64,000 nucleotides of DNA from Achromobacter animicus (lineage in GTDB: Bacteria > Pseudomonadota > Gammaproteobacteria > Burkholderiales > Burkholderiaceae_B), in assembly GCF_902859585.1 (NCBI RefSeq), contig NZ_CADIJM010000002.1:248001-312000 (forward strand), in the 5' to 3' direction. Below are positions 34,322-42,939 of the stretch, one piece after another (position 1 is the stretch's first letter; the number at the start of each line of letters is the position of its first letter). The notes under the pieces are model-generated. The model ran no database searches. It was given only the letters and a program-made list of their open reading frames with translations, and was not told where the DNA came from. The position numbers were made by a program, and so were the translations under genes.

Positions 34322-35766
34322 GCACGTTTCCCACGCTGGACCTCGACGCCATCCTGTCACCCATCTCGCCGCATCAGCCGGCCGGCGATTTCGACGAGGA
34401 AGACAACGCCTACCAGGGTGTCGAAAGCGAAATGATGAAGCTCGGCGGGCTGCAAGAGGCGACCATCGACTGGAGCTATGTGGATTCGGCATCGCGCCAG
34501 TATCTGCAGTCGCAGTGCAAGCACCTGCGCATTGCCGCGCAATTGGCGACCGCTCGCATGCGTTCAGGCGGTTGGCGCGGCTGGGCCGAGGCGGCGGGCG
34601 TGTTGGCCGGCATGACCAGCCGGTACTGGAGCACCAGCCATCCGAAGCCGGGCGCGGCCGGGTTGACGGCCAAGCGGCGCCTGATTTCTCAGCAGCTGGA
34701 GCGCCTGGGAGAGGCGCTGGCCAAACTGGACGGCAAGGGATACGCCGACGAGTTCTACAAATCTGGCCAACGGGCCTTGGACACGCTGCAGGGCTGTGCA
34801 AGCGAATCCAAGCTGGACGTGCCGACGCTGACTCGCCTGGAGGCGCAGCTACGGCTGAAGGCGGAGGCGACACGCGCGCCCGAGCTCGCCGATGCGCACA
34901 TGGAGCTGTCGGCGCAACCCACCGGGATCACCGAGGCCTTCTTCACGCCGATGGCCATGGCGCAGGGCAACGAACGTGAAACGCGCCGATCGCTGTTGGC
35001 CGTGGCGGACCTCATCAACCAGCAAGACGCCTATGACCCGACCGGCTATCTGCTGCGCCGCTTCGCCTTATGGGCACACCTGAGCATTGCGCCATCGACT
35101 CGAAAGGACACGATGCGGACGGAGCTGATGGCCGTTCCCGCCGAAACCGCCGAGGCCTATTGGGATGCGCTGAAAGCGAATGCGGTCGATCCTGCGCTCC
35201 TGCAGCGCGTCGAAAAAAGCATTACTTCGTCGCCGTACTGGCTGCGCGGCAGCTTTCTGGCCGCCGGTATCGCCCGCCGCCTGGAGATGCAGAACGTCGC
35301 CGAGGCGATCCGCCAGTCCACCGAGCGCTTTGTGGCCAAGCTGCCCGCGTTGGTGAAGCTGCAATTTGCTGATGGCCGCGCTTTCGTCGATGGCGAAACG
35401 CAGTCGTGGATCAGTGGGGCGGATGCGGACACCGCGAAGCTGGGCGCCGGCCATGAGTACCCGGCGTTGCGCGAGGAGCTGCGCGAGGTGTTGGAAGCCA
35501 CAGGGGTGGAATCGATGCTCAGGCGGCTGGAGGCCATCCAGAAGACGTCAGCAGATCCGCGCCATGGTTGCCATGTCATCACGATCGCCGCCGAACTGCT
35601 CGGCGCGCGTGGTTTGGCGTGGCTGGCCGATGGCTTGTATGCCCGCGCCCATCAGATCATGCAAGACGCATCCGCGGCGCAATGGGAGCCCAGTCTGTTC
35701 GGCCTGCTGGGGCGCCACGTCAACGCCGCAATCGAATGCAAGAAACAGGAGCAACCCCATGTTTAA
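34309..35766 (+). CDS. tssA: T6SS cap/baseplate-priming protein TssA
   Basis: 485 residues. The ImpA N-terminal domain includes LDAILSPISPHQPAGDFDEEDNAYQGVESEMMKLGG and CKHLRIAAQLATARM. A middle region and a VasJ-like C-terminal domain follow (ELREVLEATGVESMLRRLEAIQ and RGLAWLADGLYARAHQIM). TssA coordinates baseplate assembly and tail polymerisation. It lies between tagO and tssM and overlaps both. Confidence 0.92.
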   Translation: MSLVSTFPTLDLDAILSPISPHQPAGDFDEEDNAYQGVESEMMKLGGLQEATIDWSYVDSASRQYLQSQCKHLRIAAQLATARMRSGGWRGWAEAAGVLAGMTSRYWSTSHPKPGAAGLTAKRRLISQQLERLGEALAKLDGKGYADEFYKSGQRALDTLQGCASESKLDVPTLTRLEAQLRLKAEATRAPELADAHMELSAQPTGITEAFFTPMAMAQGNERETRRSLLAVADLINQQDAYDPTGYLLRRFALWAHLSIAPSTRKDTMRTELMAVPAETAEAYWDALKANAVDPALLQRVEKSITSSPYWLRGSFLAAGIARRLEMQNVAEAIRQSTERFVAKLPALVKLQFADGRAFVDGETQSWISGADADTAKLGAGHEYPALREELREVLEATGVESMLRRLEAIQKTSADPRHGCHVITIAAELLGARGLAWLADGLYARAHQIMQDASAAQWEPSLFGLLGRHVNAAIECKKQEQPHV

Positions 35767-38700
35767 GATTTGGTCGAAAGTGAAACGCTATGGCCAGCCC
35801 CTACTGAAATGGACAAAGCAGGGCATGCCAGTGGCGTTGCTGCTGATGCTGGCGCTCGCCTTGGCCGCCATCTGGTGGTTGGGGCCGATGTGGACCTGGG
35901 ATGAATACCAACCGCTGGCAAGTCTGACCGCGCGCGTGCTGGCCACGCTCGTGCTGATTGCGCTGCCCTTGCTGGTCTGGGCCATCAGGCTGCGCAAACG
36001 GAATCTGACGCTGGAAGCCGAGCGGGCGCAGACGCAGAAGCAGCAAGACGATCCCTGCTTGCGCTACGTGCAGGCGCAGGAGCGGGATCTGGACAAGAGC
36101 CTGAGCGTGCTGCAGGCAAACCTGAAGGGCCGCAACGCGCTTTACCAACTGCCTTGGTACCTGGTGCTGGGACAGGAAAACGCGGGCAAAACCAGCTTCG
36201 TCAACCGGTCTAGCCAGACGTTTTCGTTGACCGGTGAGGTCAAGGCGGGCAGTCAGCGCCTGCAGGACGACCCGGACCGGATCTATCGCATTGACTGGTG
36301 GATCGGCGATGACGCGGTGCTGATCGACCCGCCAGGCGAACTGATCAGCCAGCCGCGAGTGACGGCGGAAATTGAAGCGTCTGCGGCGTCCGGAAGTACG
36401 GAAGCGCCAAGGCCGGGAGACGCTGCGGGACCCGCGCTCCTGCCCGAGGCGCTTCATTCCCGTCTGTGGGATAGCTTTGTGAGCTGGCTGGGGCGCAATC
36501 GCAGCCGCCGTCCGCTCAATGGTGTGGTGCTGATGGTCAGCCTGGTCACGCTGCTGAATCAGCAACCCAGCGACCGCAAGGCGCTGGCCTCGTTGCTGCG
36601 CGCGCGGCTGGCCGAACTGAGCCGACAGCTCGGCACGCGTCCGCCGCTGTATGTCGTGCTGAGCAAATTCGACTTGCTTGAAGGATTCGAGCCGCTGTTC
36701 GCGCGGCTGTCCAAGTCCGCTCGCGAGGACATCTTTGGGTTTTCGTTTACGCTGGACTCGGTGCAGCGTTACGATGCGTGGCGGGATGAACTGGGCGCGC
36801 GGTACGACGAATTTCTGACGCGTCTGAACGAGCAGGTATTTGATGCGTTGGCCGACGTCCGCGAATTGCGTCAACGGGAAGCCCTCTATTCCCTGGTGCG
36901 GCAGCTGACCGGCATGCGGCCGCTCTTGATGGAATTCCTGACCGATGTGCTGGGCAGCGATCGCTACATCACGCCGGCGCTGCCGCGTGGCGTCTTTCTG
37001 TCGTCGGTCTATCAGCAGGGCGTGCTGACCAACGCGTTCGTGGCGTCTGCCTCGCAGAACTACGATATCCGCGAGCCCGTGCCGGCCACGCATCCCAGCG
37101 GCCGCGCGATGGTTTACTTCGCCCAGCAGCTTTTTCAGCGCGTCATCTATCCCGAATCCGGCCTGGCGGGCGACAACCCGCGTGTGCGTGCCGAGAAGCG
37201 CCGCGCGCTGGCCTTGCGCTTCGGAGTGGCGTCGCTGGGCAGCGCGGTGATCCTCGGCGGCTGGTATCACTACTACGCAGTGAACCGGGACAAGGCCATG
37301 AGCGTTCTGGAGCGCAGCCGCGCTTATAGCGCCCACGCCATCGACGGCAAGCTGGACACGACGGGCCGCAATCTGCTTCAGCCGCTGGATCAGATCAGCA
37401 GCGCGGTGGCAGTGTATGGCGATTATCGGGAAGCGTGGCCGCTTGTGGCGGACATGGGTCTGTATCAGGGATGGCAGATTGGTCCGAAGGTCGATCAGGC
37501 CTATTTGACGCTGCTGTCCCAGCGATTCCTGCCTGCGCTGGCCAATGGGGTGATGGAGCACCTTGACGGCACCTCGATCGACAGCGATGCGCAGCTTGAG
37601 GCGTTGCGCGTGTACCGCATGATTGAGGATCGTCCCAACCGCCGGCCGCCGGTGGTGGAGCGTTGGATGGGGCGGCAGTGGGCACAGGCTTTCCCCGGCG
37701 AGGACAAGGTGCAGCGTGCGTTGATGCGGCATCTGGACTACGCGATGAAGTATGCCGACACGCTGCTGCCGCAGTTCCAGCAGCGCGTGTCCGTCGTGCA
37801 GCGCGACCTGCGGCAGATTCCGTTGCCGCAGCGCGTGTACATGACGATGCGCCGTCAGGCGGGCGAATTTCTCAGGGCGCCGCTGGATCTGCGCAATGAA
37901 ATCGGCCCGGCCTTTGATGTGGTCTATCAGCCGGCGGCTGCGGCCAAGGCAGAAACGGGACAGCCCGCTTCCGATGGCCGTATCGACGCGCTGTTGACGG
38001 CCAAGGGATTTCACAATTACTTCGCGCCGCACAGCCAGGATCTGACCGAACTGGCGATGATCGATCAGTGGGCGTTGGGCGAGCGGCGCAATATCGATTA
38101 TTCGGAGGCCGACAAGCGCGCATTGGCCGAGCGCATCCAGGCCATCTACGGCCGTGATTACATCGACACCTGGCAGCGCAACCTCAACCAGCTTGAGGTT
38201 CGGGATTTTCATGATCTTGCCGAGGCGGTCAATGTGCTGGGCACGGTGACGAGTCCTGCGGCGCCGTTGCGCCGGCTGGTGGAAACCGTGCGCGACAACA
38301 GTGAACTTGGCGCCAACACCCCTGCAGTCACGGGCGCGCTCGACGGGAAGGGCGCAGCGGTTGCGCAGGCTTCTGGCGTGGCGGAAAAGGTGGCAGCTGG
38401 CAAGGACGAAACCGGCGCGATATTCGGGATTGCGCGGGCGTTTGCGCCGATGAGCCAACTGTTGCAGGCCAAGGGCGATCGGGCGTCGTACCTGGACGAA
38501 ACTCTGGTGGCGATCGGTAGCGTGCAAGACAAGGTGCGCACGGTGCACGACAGCCCGGACCGCGGCAAGACGGCGCTTGACGTGGTGCTGGAGCGCTTCG
38601 GGCTGAAAGGGCCGGATCCGATCAGCAATCTGCAGCGTATTGCTGCGGGTCTGCCCGAACCGCTGAACCGTCAGGTGGGCAAGCTGGCCGACGAGTCGTC

Positions 38701-39556
38701 GCGGGTGATTCTGGTGGAGGCATTGCGCGAGCTTGAGCGTCGTTGGGACATCGACGTGTATCGCTTTTATCGCGAGCGGTTGGCGAATCGTTATCCGTTC
38801 AATCCGGCGAGCCGTGAGGAAGTGGCGTTGGACGATTTCACGGCGTTTTTCGGGCCGCAGGGGCGTTTGCAGCAGTTTCGCGAGAAGTATCTGAATCTGT
38901 TCATCGAGGACAACCTTGAGGCGTTGTACTCGGAGCGGTTGGGCGGATATCTGGTGCGCAATGACGTGCTGACGCAGCTTGAAGCGGCCGAGAAGATCCG
39001 GGACGCGTTCTTCAATAGCCGCGGCACGTTGGGTGTGCAGTTCCATGTGGAGCCGTTGGGAATGGCGCCGAGCAAGCGCAGCAGCTCGCTTAGCGTGGAA
39101 GGGCAGTTGGTGACTTACAACCACGGTCCGACGACCAGCACGGCGTTGATCTGGCCGAACACGCTGGCGTCCAGCAATGAAAGCCGGATGACGTTGGTGC
39201 ATGCGGGGGGCAGCAGCAGCGGACTGGCTTATCGCGGTCCGTGGTCGCTGTACCGGCTGCTCAGTCAGGCCCGCCTGAACGGTGCGACGAGCTCGAGCGT
39301 TGATATCAGCTTTGCTGCGCCGGACGGCGGTATGCGCTATCGCATCAGTACGGAGAAGGCGAACAATCCGTTCACGCAGCCGTTGTTCAAGGGGTTTGCC
39401 TTGCCGAAGACGCTTCTAGAGGATGGCGTGCGCGGTAACGATGCAGGAGGGCAGAGTGCGGGGGGCAAGGTTGGCGGGAAGCAGGCTGCCTCGGCGGGTG
39501 GCATGCCTGCGCGGGTGGCTCGGCAGGTGGGGGGGCCGGTAGGCGTGGTCCGGTGA
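35759..39556 (+). CDS. tssM: T6SS membrane complex protein TssM (IcmF)
   Basis: 1265 residues from an ATG with AGGAG upstream, overlapping the tssA end by 8 bases. Two transmembrane segments (about 23-42 and 54-76) flank a short loop. The cytoplasmic NTPase-like domain has an intact Walker A (GQENAGKTS, 138-146) and DPPGE as Walker B. A third transmembrane segment lies near 485-505, followed by a periplasmic IcmF domain of about 750 residues that contacts TssJ. The tail after about 1220 is Gly/Ala-rich. It forms the envelope-spanning channel with TssJ and TssL. Confidence 0.95.
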   Translation: MFKIWSKVKRYGQPLLKWTKQGMPVALLLMLALALAAIWWLGPMWTWDEYQPLASLTARVLATLVLIALPLLVWAIRLRKRNLTLEAERAQTQKQQDDPCLRYVQAQERDLDKSLSVLQANLKGRNALYQLPWYLVLGQENAGKTSFVNRSSQTFSLTGEVKAGSQRLQDDPDRIYRIDWWIGDDAVLIDPPGELISQPRVTAEIEASAASGSTEAPRPGDAAGPALLPEALHSRLWDSFVSWLGRNRSRRPLNGVVLMVSLVTLLNQQPSDRKALASLLRARLAELSRQLGTRPPLYVVLSKFDLLEGFEPLFARLSKSAREDIFGFSFTLDSVQRYDAWRDELGARYDEFLTRLNEQVFDALADVRELRQREALYSLVRQLTGMRPLLMEFLTDVLGSDRYITPALPRGVFLSSVYQQGVLTNAFVASASQNYDIREPVPATHPSGRAMVYFAQQLFQRVIYPESGLAGDNPRVRAEKRRALALRFGVASLGSAVILGGWYHYYAVNRDKAMSVLERSRAYSAHAIDGKLDTTGRNLLQPLDQISSAVAVYGDYREAWPLVADMGLYQGWQIGPKVDQAYLTLLSQRFLPALANGVMEHLDGTSIDSDAQLEALRVYRMIEDRPNRRPPVVERWMGRQWAQAFPGEDKVQRALMRHLDYAMKYADTLLPQFQQRVSVVQRDLRQIPLPQRVYMTMRRQAGEFLRAPLDLRNEIGPAFDVVYQPAAAAKAETGQPASDGRIDALLTAKGFHNYFAPHSQDLTELAMIDQWALGERRNIDYSEADKRALAERIQAIYGRDYIDTWQRNLNQLEVRDFHDLAEAVNVLGTVTSPAAPLRRLVETVRDNSELGANTPAVTGALDGKGAAVAQASGVAEKVAAGKDETGAIFGIARAFAPMSQLLQAKGDRASYLDETLVAIGSVQDKVRTVHDSPDRGKTALDVVLERFGLKGPDPISNLQRIAAGLPEPLNRQVGKLADESSRVILVEALRELERRWDIDVYRFYRERLANRYPFNPASREEVALDDFTAFFGPQGRLQQFREKYLNLFIEDNLEALYSERLGGYLVRNDVLTQLEAAEKIRDAFFNSRGTLGVQFHVEPLGMAPSKRSSSLSVEGQLVTYNHGPTTSTALIWPNTLASSNESRMTLVHAGGSSSGLAYRGPWSLYRLLSQARLNGATSSSVDISFAAPDGGMRYRISTEKANNPFTQPLFKGFALPKTLLEDGVRGNDAGGQSAGGKVGGKQAASAGGMPARVARQVGGPVGVVR

Positions 39557-39559
39557 GGG

Positions 39560-39591
39560 AGGCGTGGCAACGTGATCGCGCTGCCACGCCT
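39560..39591. terminator. Inverted repeat between tssM and the PAAR gene
   Basis: AGGCGTGGCA (39560-39569) and TGCCACGCCT (39582-39591) form a perfect 10-bp stem with a 12-base loop, immediately after the tssM stop and 8 bases from the convergent PAAR stop. It could terminate both transcripts; no T-run follows. Confidence 0.5.
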
Positions 39592-39598
39592 GGATGGA

Positions 39599-39856
39599 TC
39601 ATTCGACCAGCCAGCCGGCCTCGCCTTCGATCAGCGTGCCGCCATGGCTGGTTTTGTCGCCTTGGCGCGCAACGGGTTGTCCTTCGATGATGGTGCCGGG
39701 CGAGCCGGTCTGAATGATTGCGCCGCAACTGATGCGGTCGCCGATGCGAGCGACGGCGCGGCCGTTGACGATGGCTTCGCTTGCACCGGTGACGACGGTG
39801 CCGGTGCCGTGCGTGGGGCAGCTATGGTGATGACCTACAAGAACGATGGGTTTCAT
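39599..39856 (-). CDS. PAAR-repeat spike-tip protein
   Basis: 85 residues forming a single PAAR domain: VVTGASEAIVNGRAVARIGDRISCGAIIQTGS and GQPVARQGDKTSHGGTLIEG. The metal-binding residues are the usual His/Cys set (GHHHSCPTHG, DRISC, KTSHG). It caps VgrG to sharpen the spike. It lies downstream of hcp on the same strand with a hairpin in between, so it is probably expressed at a lower level from the hcp promoter. No toxin extension is present. Confidence 0.93.
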   Translation of the reverse strand: MKPIVLVGHHHSCPTHGTGTVVTGASEAIVNGRAVARIGDRISCGAIIQTGSPGTIIEGQPVARQGDKTSHGGTLIEGEAGWLVE

Positions 39857-39922
39857 GATTGGCTTCCTGACGTTTGGGGCTGTTGATTAGCCCCGTGTCG
39901 ATCAAGGTCGGATCAGAACGGA

Positions 39923-39951
39923 CAAGGCCGGCGCGTGATGCGCCGGCCTTG
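39923..39951 (-). terminator. Strong hairpin between hcp and the PAAR gene
   Basis: CAAGGCCGGCGC and GCGCCGGCCTTG form a 12-bp stem around a 5-base loop, 20 bases after the hcp stop. No strong T-run follows on the minus strand, so it may be a partial terminator or an mRNA-stabilising 3' structure, allowing far more Hcp than PAAR. Confidence 0.6.
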
Positions 39952-39970
39952 TTATTTAAGAAACCTGGGA

Positions 39971-40489
39971 TCAGGCTTCTTGGGGCTTGCGCCAGTCGTC
40001 GGAGGCTTCGGTGCCGGCGATGGCGTGGGTCCAGGTGATCTTGCGGTAGGCCATGGCGACCTTGACGAGCTGGGTGTACTCGGCCTTGGTGGGGTCCTGG
40101 GCGTGCGGGAGTACGGTGTTGATGTTGACGATGGTGGCGTCTTCGAGCTTGGTGGTGAAGAAGTGCTCTTGCTTGCCTTCGGTGGAGGTGCGGTACCACT
40201 TGACTTCGACTTCGGGCAGCATTTCGCCGGAGGCGAGGGCCTGGTACATGAGGGGGGTGGCCTTGTTGAGGGGCGCGGTGAAGACGAAGGGCTTGTGGAC
40301 GCGCTGGCCGGAAGGCTGGCCGCTTTGCGGGTCGGTGGGGGTGGCGATCAGGTGTTCGATTTCCTGGACCAGGATCTGGTCTTCATGACCTTCCTGGTAG
40401 ACGTTGCCGACGGAGTCGGCGGTAAAGGCGCCTTGCGTGATGTTGCCCTGGGTCTTGCCCTGGATGCTGATGTAGGCGGGAGTCGGCAT
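39971..40489 (-). CDS. hcp: T6SS inner tube protein Hcp (TssD)
   Basis: 172 residues with the Hcp family pattern: AYISIQGKTQGNITQGAF, VQEIEHLIATPTDPQSGQPSGQRVHKPFVFT, LYQAL-type helix (PLMYQALASGEML) and KITWTHAIAGTEASDDW at the C terminus. Hcp hexamers form the tube loaded inside the sheath. The ribosome site is AGGAAA. It lies outside the two main tss operons and has its own sigma-54 promoter about 80 bases upstream, so its expression should depend on the VasH-like activator. Confidence 0.96.
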   Translation of the reverse strand: MPTPAYISIQGKTQGNITQGAFTADSVGNVYQEGHEDQILVQEIEHLIATPTDPQSGQPSGQRVHKPFVFTAPLNKATPLMYQALASGEMLPEVEVKWYRTSTEGKQEHFFTTKLEDATIVNINTVLPHAQDPTKAEYTQLVKVAMAYRKITWTHAIAGTEASDDWRKPQEA

Positions 40490-40567
40490 TTGCTGTTTCC
40501 TGGTTTGGTTTCTTTTGCGTGATGGCCTTATTGGCCGGTGTGTCATCGGGGATGACATCCGGTTAAT

Positions 40568-40583
40568 TGCAAAGTCCGTGCCA
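40568..40583 (-). promoter_or_regulatory. Sigma-54 (-24/-12) promoter of hcp
   Basis: On the minus strand the sequence reads TGGCACGGACTTTGCA, a near-perfect match to the consensus TGGCACG-N4-TTGCA with GG-N10-GC spacing. Transcription would begin about 12 bases further (near 40556), leaving a leader of about 67 bases before hcp. The matching activator is encoded at 32037. Confidence 0.88.
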
Positions 40584-40702
40584 GGGTTTGGCTGAATGCT
40601 GGTTTCCTCTTATTTATCAAAGGCTTAATTGATGGTTTCGGGGCTGATCGCTGATTACGGATTGCTCGAAAAACCCGAAAGTGGCTTTTTCTGCGGGGAT
40701 TC

Positions 40703-40796
40703 GGGTCAGTTGTGGCTCGGTGCTTTTTTAAGTCTTTAAAAACAAAGCGGAAAAATTCGGGTCGGGAATGGCTCGGGTGGGTCGGAGTTGGCTCGG
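40703..40796. promoter_or_regulatory. Three direct repeats upstream of hcp, candidate enhancer for the VasH-like activator
   Basis: GGGTCAGTTGTGGCTCGG (40703-40720), GGGTCGGGAATGGCTCGG (40759-40776) and GGGTCGGAGTTGGCTCGG (40779-40796) share the pattern GGGTCRG-N3/4-TGGCTCGG. They lie about 145-240 bases upstream of the predicted hcp transcription start, the usual distance for enhancers of sigma-54 activators. The first two also share ATTC just before the repeat. Function is inferred from position. Confidence 0.5.
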
Positions 40797-40872
40797 TCTG
40801 TTTTTTGGCTGACTCGGAGAAGCTGTTCGTTCGGGGGGGGGCTGGCGTTCGGGCGGGGTGGGTTCTTTAGAC

Positions 40873-41037
40873 GCCCGGCGTGGCGGCGGCCTGGGTGCGC
40901 GGGGCTACGATTGCGGTCCGGAGCCTTCGCTCCGGACTGCCCCTTCGTCATCGTCGTTGTCGCCTGCGGCGCCTGCCTTCCGATTCCCTCGGGCGCATCT
41001 ACACGCCCCGCACACCCAGGCCGCCGCCACACCGGGC
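40873..41037. repeat. 165-bp fold-back element with 33-bp terminal inverted repeats
   Basis: The arm at 40873-40905 and the reverse complement of 41005-41037 match at 31 of 33 positions (GCCCGGCGTGGC... against GCCCGGTGTGGC...). The 99-base centre contains a perfect inner hairpin, GTCCGGAGC-CTTC-GCTCCGGAC (40916-40937). The architecture resembles a miniature inverted-repeat or REP-derived element; no target-site duplication is evident. Confidence 0.7.
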
Positions 41038-41276
41038 TGCGGTGGTTTGAACTTGATAGGACGCTGGCGTGGGTGGGGTTCTTGAGGTTCTTGCCGACGC
41101 TTTTCGTGAGTCGGACCGTCTTGCGGGGCCCGCCCCACTGCGGCCGCGCGGGCGGCCTGGTGGGGCTTACGCGGTGTCTTGCGTCGGGGTGATGGCGCTG
41201 CGCGCTGGCGCGTAGGTGGTTTTTTGGCGGTGCCGTGTCGGTTGGCGACGGCTTGGCGACGGCTTAGTGATGGCTA

Positions 41277-41373
41277 GGTGTCTGACACCCCTCGGGCTAA
41301 ACCGTAACGAGTGCAAGCCGGTCTACGCGGGGTGTCTGACACCGGGTTAGAAACGCTTCGCGTGTCAGACACC
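41277..41373. repeat. Three GTGTCTGACACC palindromes
   Basis: GGTGTCTGACACC occurs at 41277-41289 and 41331-41343, and the near-identical GTGTCAGACACC at 41362-41373. Each is self-complementary. The last lies 13 bases beyond the stop of the outer-membrane factor gene. Such short extragenic palindromes are often multicopy in this bacterial group and may act in termination or mRNA stability. Confidence 0.65.
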
Positions 41374-41386
41374 AAACTGGTTTGCG

Positions 41387-42865
41387 TTACTTCGTCGCGA
41401 CCTTTTCCGGCGGGACCGGATTATCCCAGCCGCCGCCGATGGCGCGAATCAATGCCACCGTCGACCGGGCCTGTTCGGCAGTCAGTTGCACCGACACGCG
41501 TTGCTGCAAGAGCACGCTGCGGTCGGCTTCAATCACGTCCAGATAGCTGATCGAGCCTTCGCGGTACTGCGTGTGCGAGAGTTTCGCGGCGCGGGCAGCC
41601 GCTTCCACCGCCTCATTCTGGGCCTTGGTCTGGTCCGCGAGGATGCGCAGGTTCGCGAGGTTGTCTTCCACTTCGCGGAACGCGTTCAGGACGGTCTGGC
41701 GGTAGACGGCGACGTCTTCTTCGTAGACGGCGCGGGCGCGGTCCAGGCCGGCTTGGCGGCGGCCGCCGTCGAAGATGGGCATGGACAGGGCGGCGCCGAC
41801 CAGGGGGCCCAGCAGGAACGTGCGGCTGGACCATTGGAAGAGGTTGCCCAGTTCCGAGGACTCGTAGCCGAAGGCGCCGGTGATATCCAGGCGGGGGAAG
41901 AACGCGGACTTGGCGGCGCCGACGCGGGCGTTGGCGGCGGCCATGGCGCGTTCGGCTGCGGCGATGTCGGGGCGGCGTTCGAGCAGCGTGGAGGGCAGGC
42001 CGGCGGGGATAGTCAGCGCGATCTTTTCGATGGGCTGGGGCGGCATGGTGAATTCGGACGGGGCGCGGCCCAGCAGGACGGCCAGCGCGTGTTCGGCGGT
42101 GGCGCGGCGGCGGTCGATGCCCAGGGCTTCGGATTGCGCGGAGGCGAGTTCGGCCTTGGCGCGTGCCAGGTCCAGTTCACTGATGTCGCCGGCGTCGTAG
42201 CGGCGCTGGATGAGTTGAAGGGTGTCGGTGCGCAGTTTGACGGTCTGGTGGTAGAGGCGCGATTCGGCGTCTTGTTCACGGACCAGGAAGTAAGTGGTGG
42301 CGACGTCGGCTTGCAGGGCGAGCAGGACGGAGCGGTAGAGCGCTTCGCTTTGCTGGGCGTCGGCGGTGGCGGCGTCAACTGTCGATGCGACGCGGCCGAA
42401 GAGGTCGGCCTCGTATGACACCGTGCCTTGCGCGCGCCAGGTGGTGACGGGGGAAGTCGACGTGCCGTCGGGCAGGCCTTGCGAGACGGCCGAGGGGCGT
42501 TGGCGGTTGGGGCCGAAGCCGGCGTCGAGGCTGGGGAAGAAGCCGGAGCGCGCTTCGCGTTGCAGGGCGCGGGCCTGGGTGAGGCGGGCGGCGGCGGCTT
42601 GGAGGTCCTGGTTGGCGCGCTGGGCTTCTTCTTCAAGCTGGTTCAGGCCTTCGTCGTTGAAGACCTTCCACCAGGCGCCGCGCAGGGCGTCCTCAGAAGG
42701 TTCGGCGGGCTTCCAGGTGCCGGCCTCGGACGCGGGCAGGGCGGCTTCCTTGAAGGCGGCGGGCGTGTCGGCCGCGGGGCGCTGGTAGGTGGGACCCACC
42801 GCGCAGCCGGCCAGCACGAGCAGCATGGCGAGCAGGGCGGATCCTCGGGTCAGTCTTTTGATCAT
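41387..42865 (-). CDS. RND efflux outer-membrane factor (OprN/OprM family lipoprotein)
   Basis: 492 residues with a lipoprotein signal (LLVLAGCAVGPTYQRP, lipid Cys at about 21). Two TolC-like repeats follow: AAARLTQARALQREARSGFFPSLDAGFG and the later AMAAANARVGAAKSAFFPRLDITGAFGY. Trimers of this family form the outer-membrane channel of RND pumps. It is the last gene of the three-gene pump operon, which resembles MexEF-OprN of Pseudomonas and AxyEF-OprN of Achromobacter; the exact orthology is not proven here. Confidence 0.92.
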   Translation of the reverse strand: MIKRLTRGSALLAMLLVLAGCAVGPTYQRPAADTPAAFKEAALPASEAGTWKPAEPSEDALRGAWWKVFNDEGLNQLEEEAQRANQDLQAAAARLTQARALQREARSGFFPSLDAGFGPNRQRPSAVSQGLPDGTSTSPVTTWRAQGTVSYEADLFGRVASTVDAATADAQQSEALYRSVLLALQADVATTYFLVREQDAESRLYHQTVKLRTDTLQLIQRRYDAGDISELDLARAKAELASAQSEALGIDRRRATAEHALAVLLGRAPSEFTMPPQPIEKIALTIPAGLPSTLLERRPDIAAAERAMAAANARVGAAKSAFFPRLDITGAFGYESSELGNLFQWSSRTFLLGPLVGAALSMPIFDGGRRQAGLDRARAVYEEDVAVYRQTVLNAFREVEDNLANLRILADQTKAQNEAVEAAARAAKLSHTQYREGSISYLDVIEADRSVLLQQRVSVQLTAEQARSTVALIRAIGGGWDNPVPPEKVATK

Positions 42866-42939
42866 GATGACGTTTCTCTTTGGCGCGCGTCCCGTGCAAA
42901 TTCGGACGGGACGCGCTGGCTACTCTTTTTTCTGTCGGC

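Larger units (their letters stand above)
40797..41386. other. Gene-free GC-rich stretch with repeats
   Basis: Nearly 600 bases without a credible gene; the short open frames have no family features. It contains a fold-back repeat (40873-41037), a GC-rich dyad GCCCCAC/GTGGGGC (41132-41166), a short tandem of TGGCGACGGCT (about 41243-41264) and three palindromes of the GTGTCTGACACC type. Apart from these I see nothing in it. Confidence 0.6.

Noticed and set aside
35801-39202. A 1133-residue open frame opposite tssM
   Set aside because: It is an antisense shadow, rich in Arg, Gln and His, with no domain; tssM on the plus strand is certain.
40788-41192. Open frames across the fold-back repeat region
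   Set aside because: They overlap inverted repeats, have a biased Arg/Gly/Pro composition and no start signal; they arise from high GC content.
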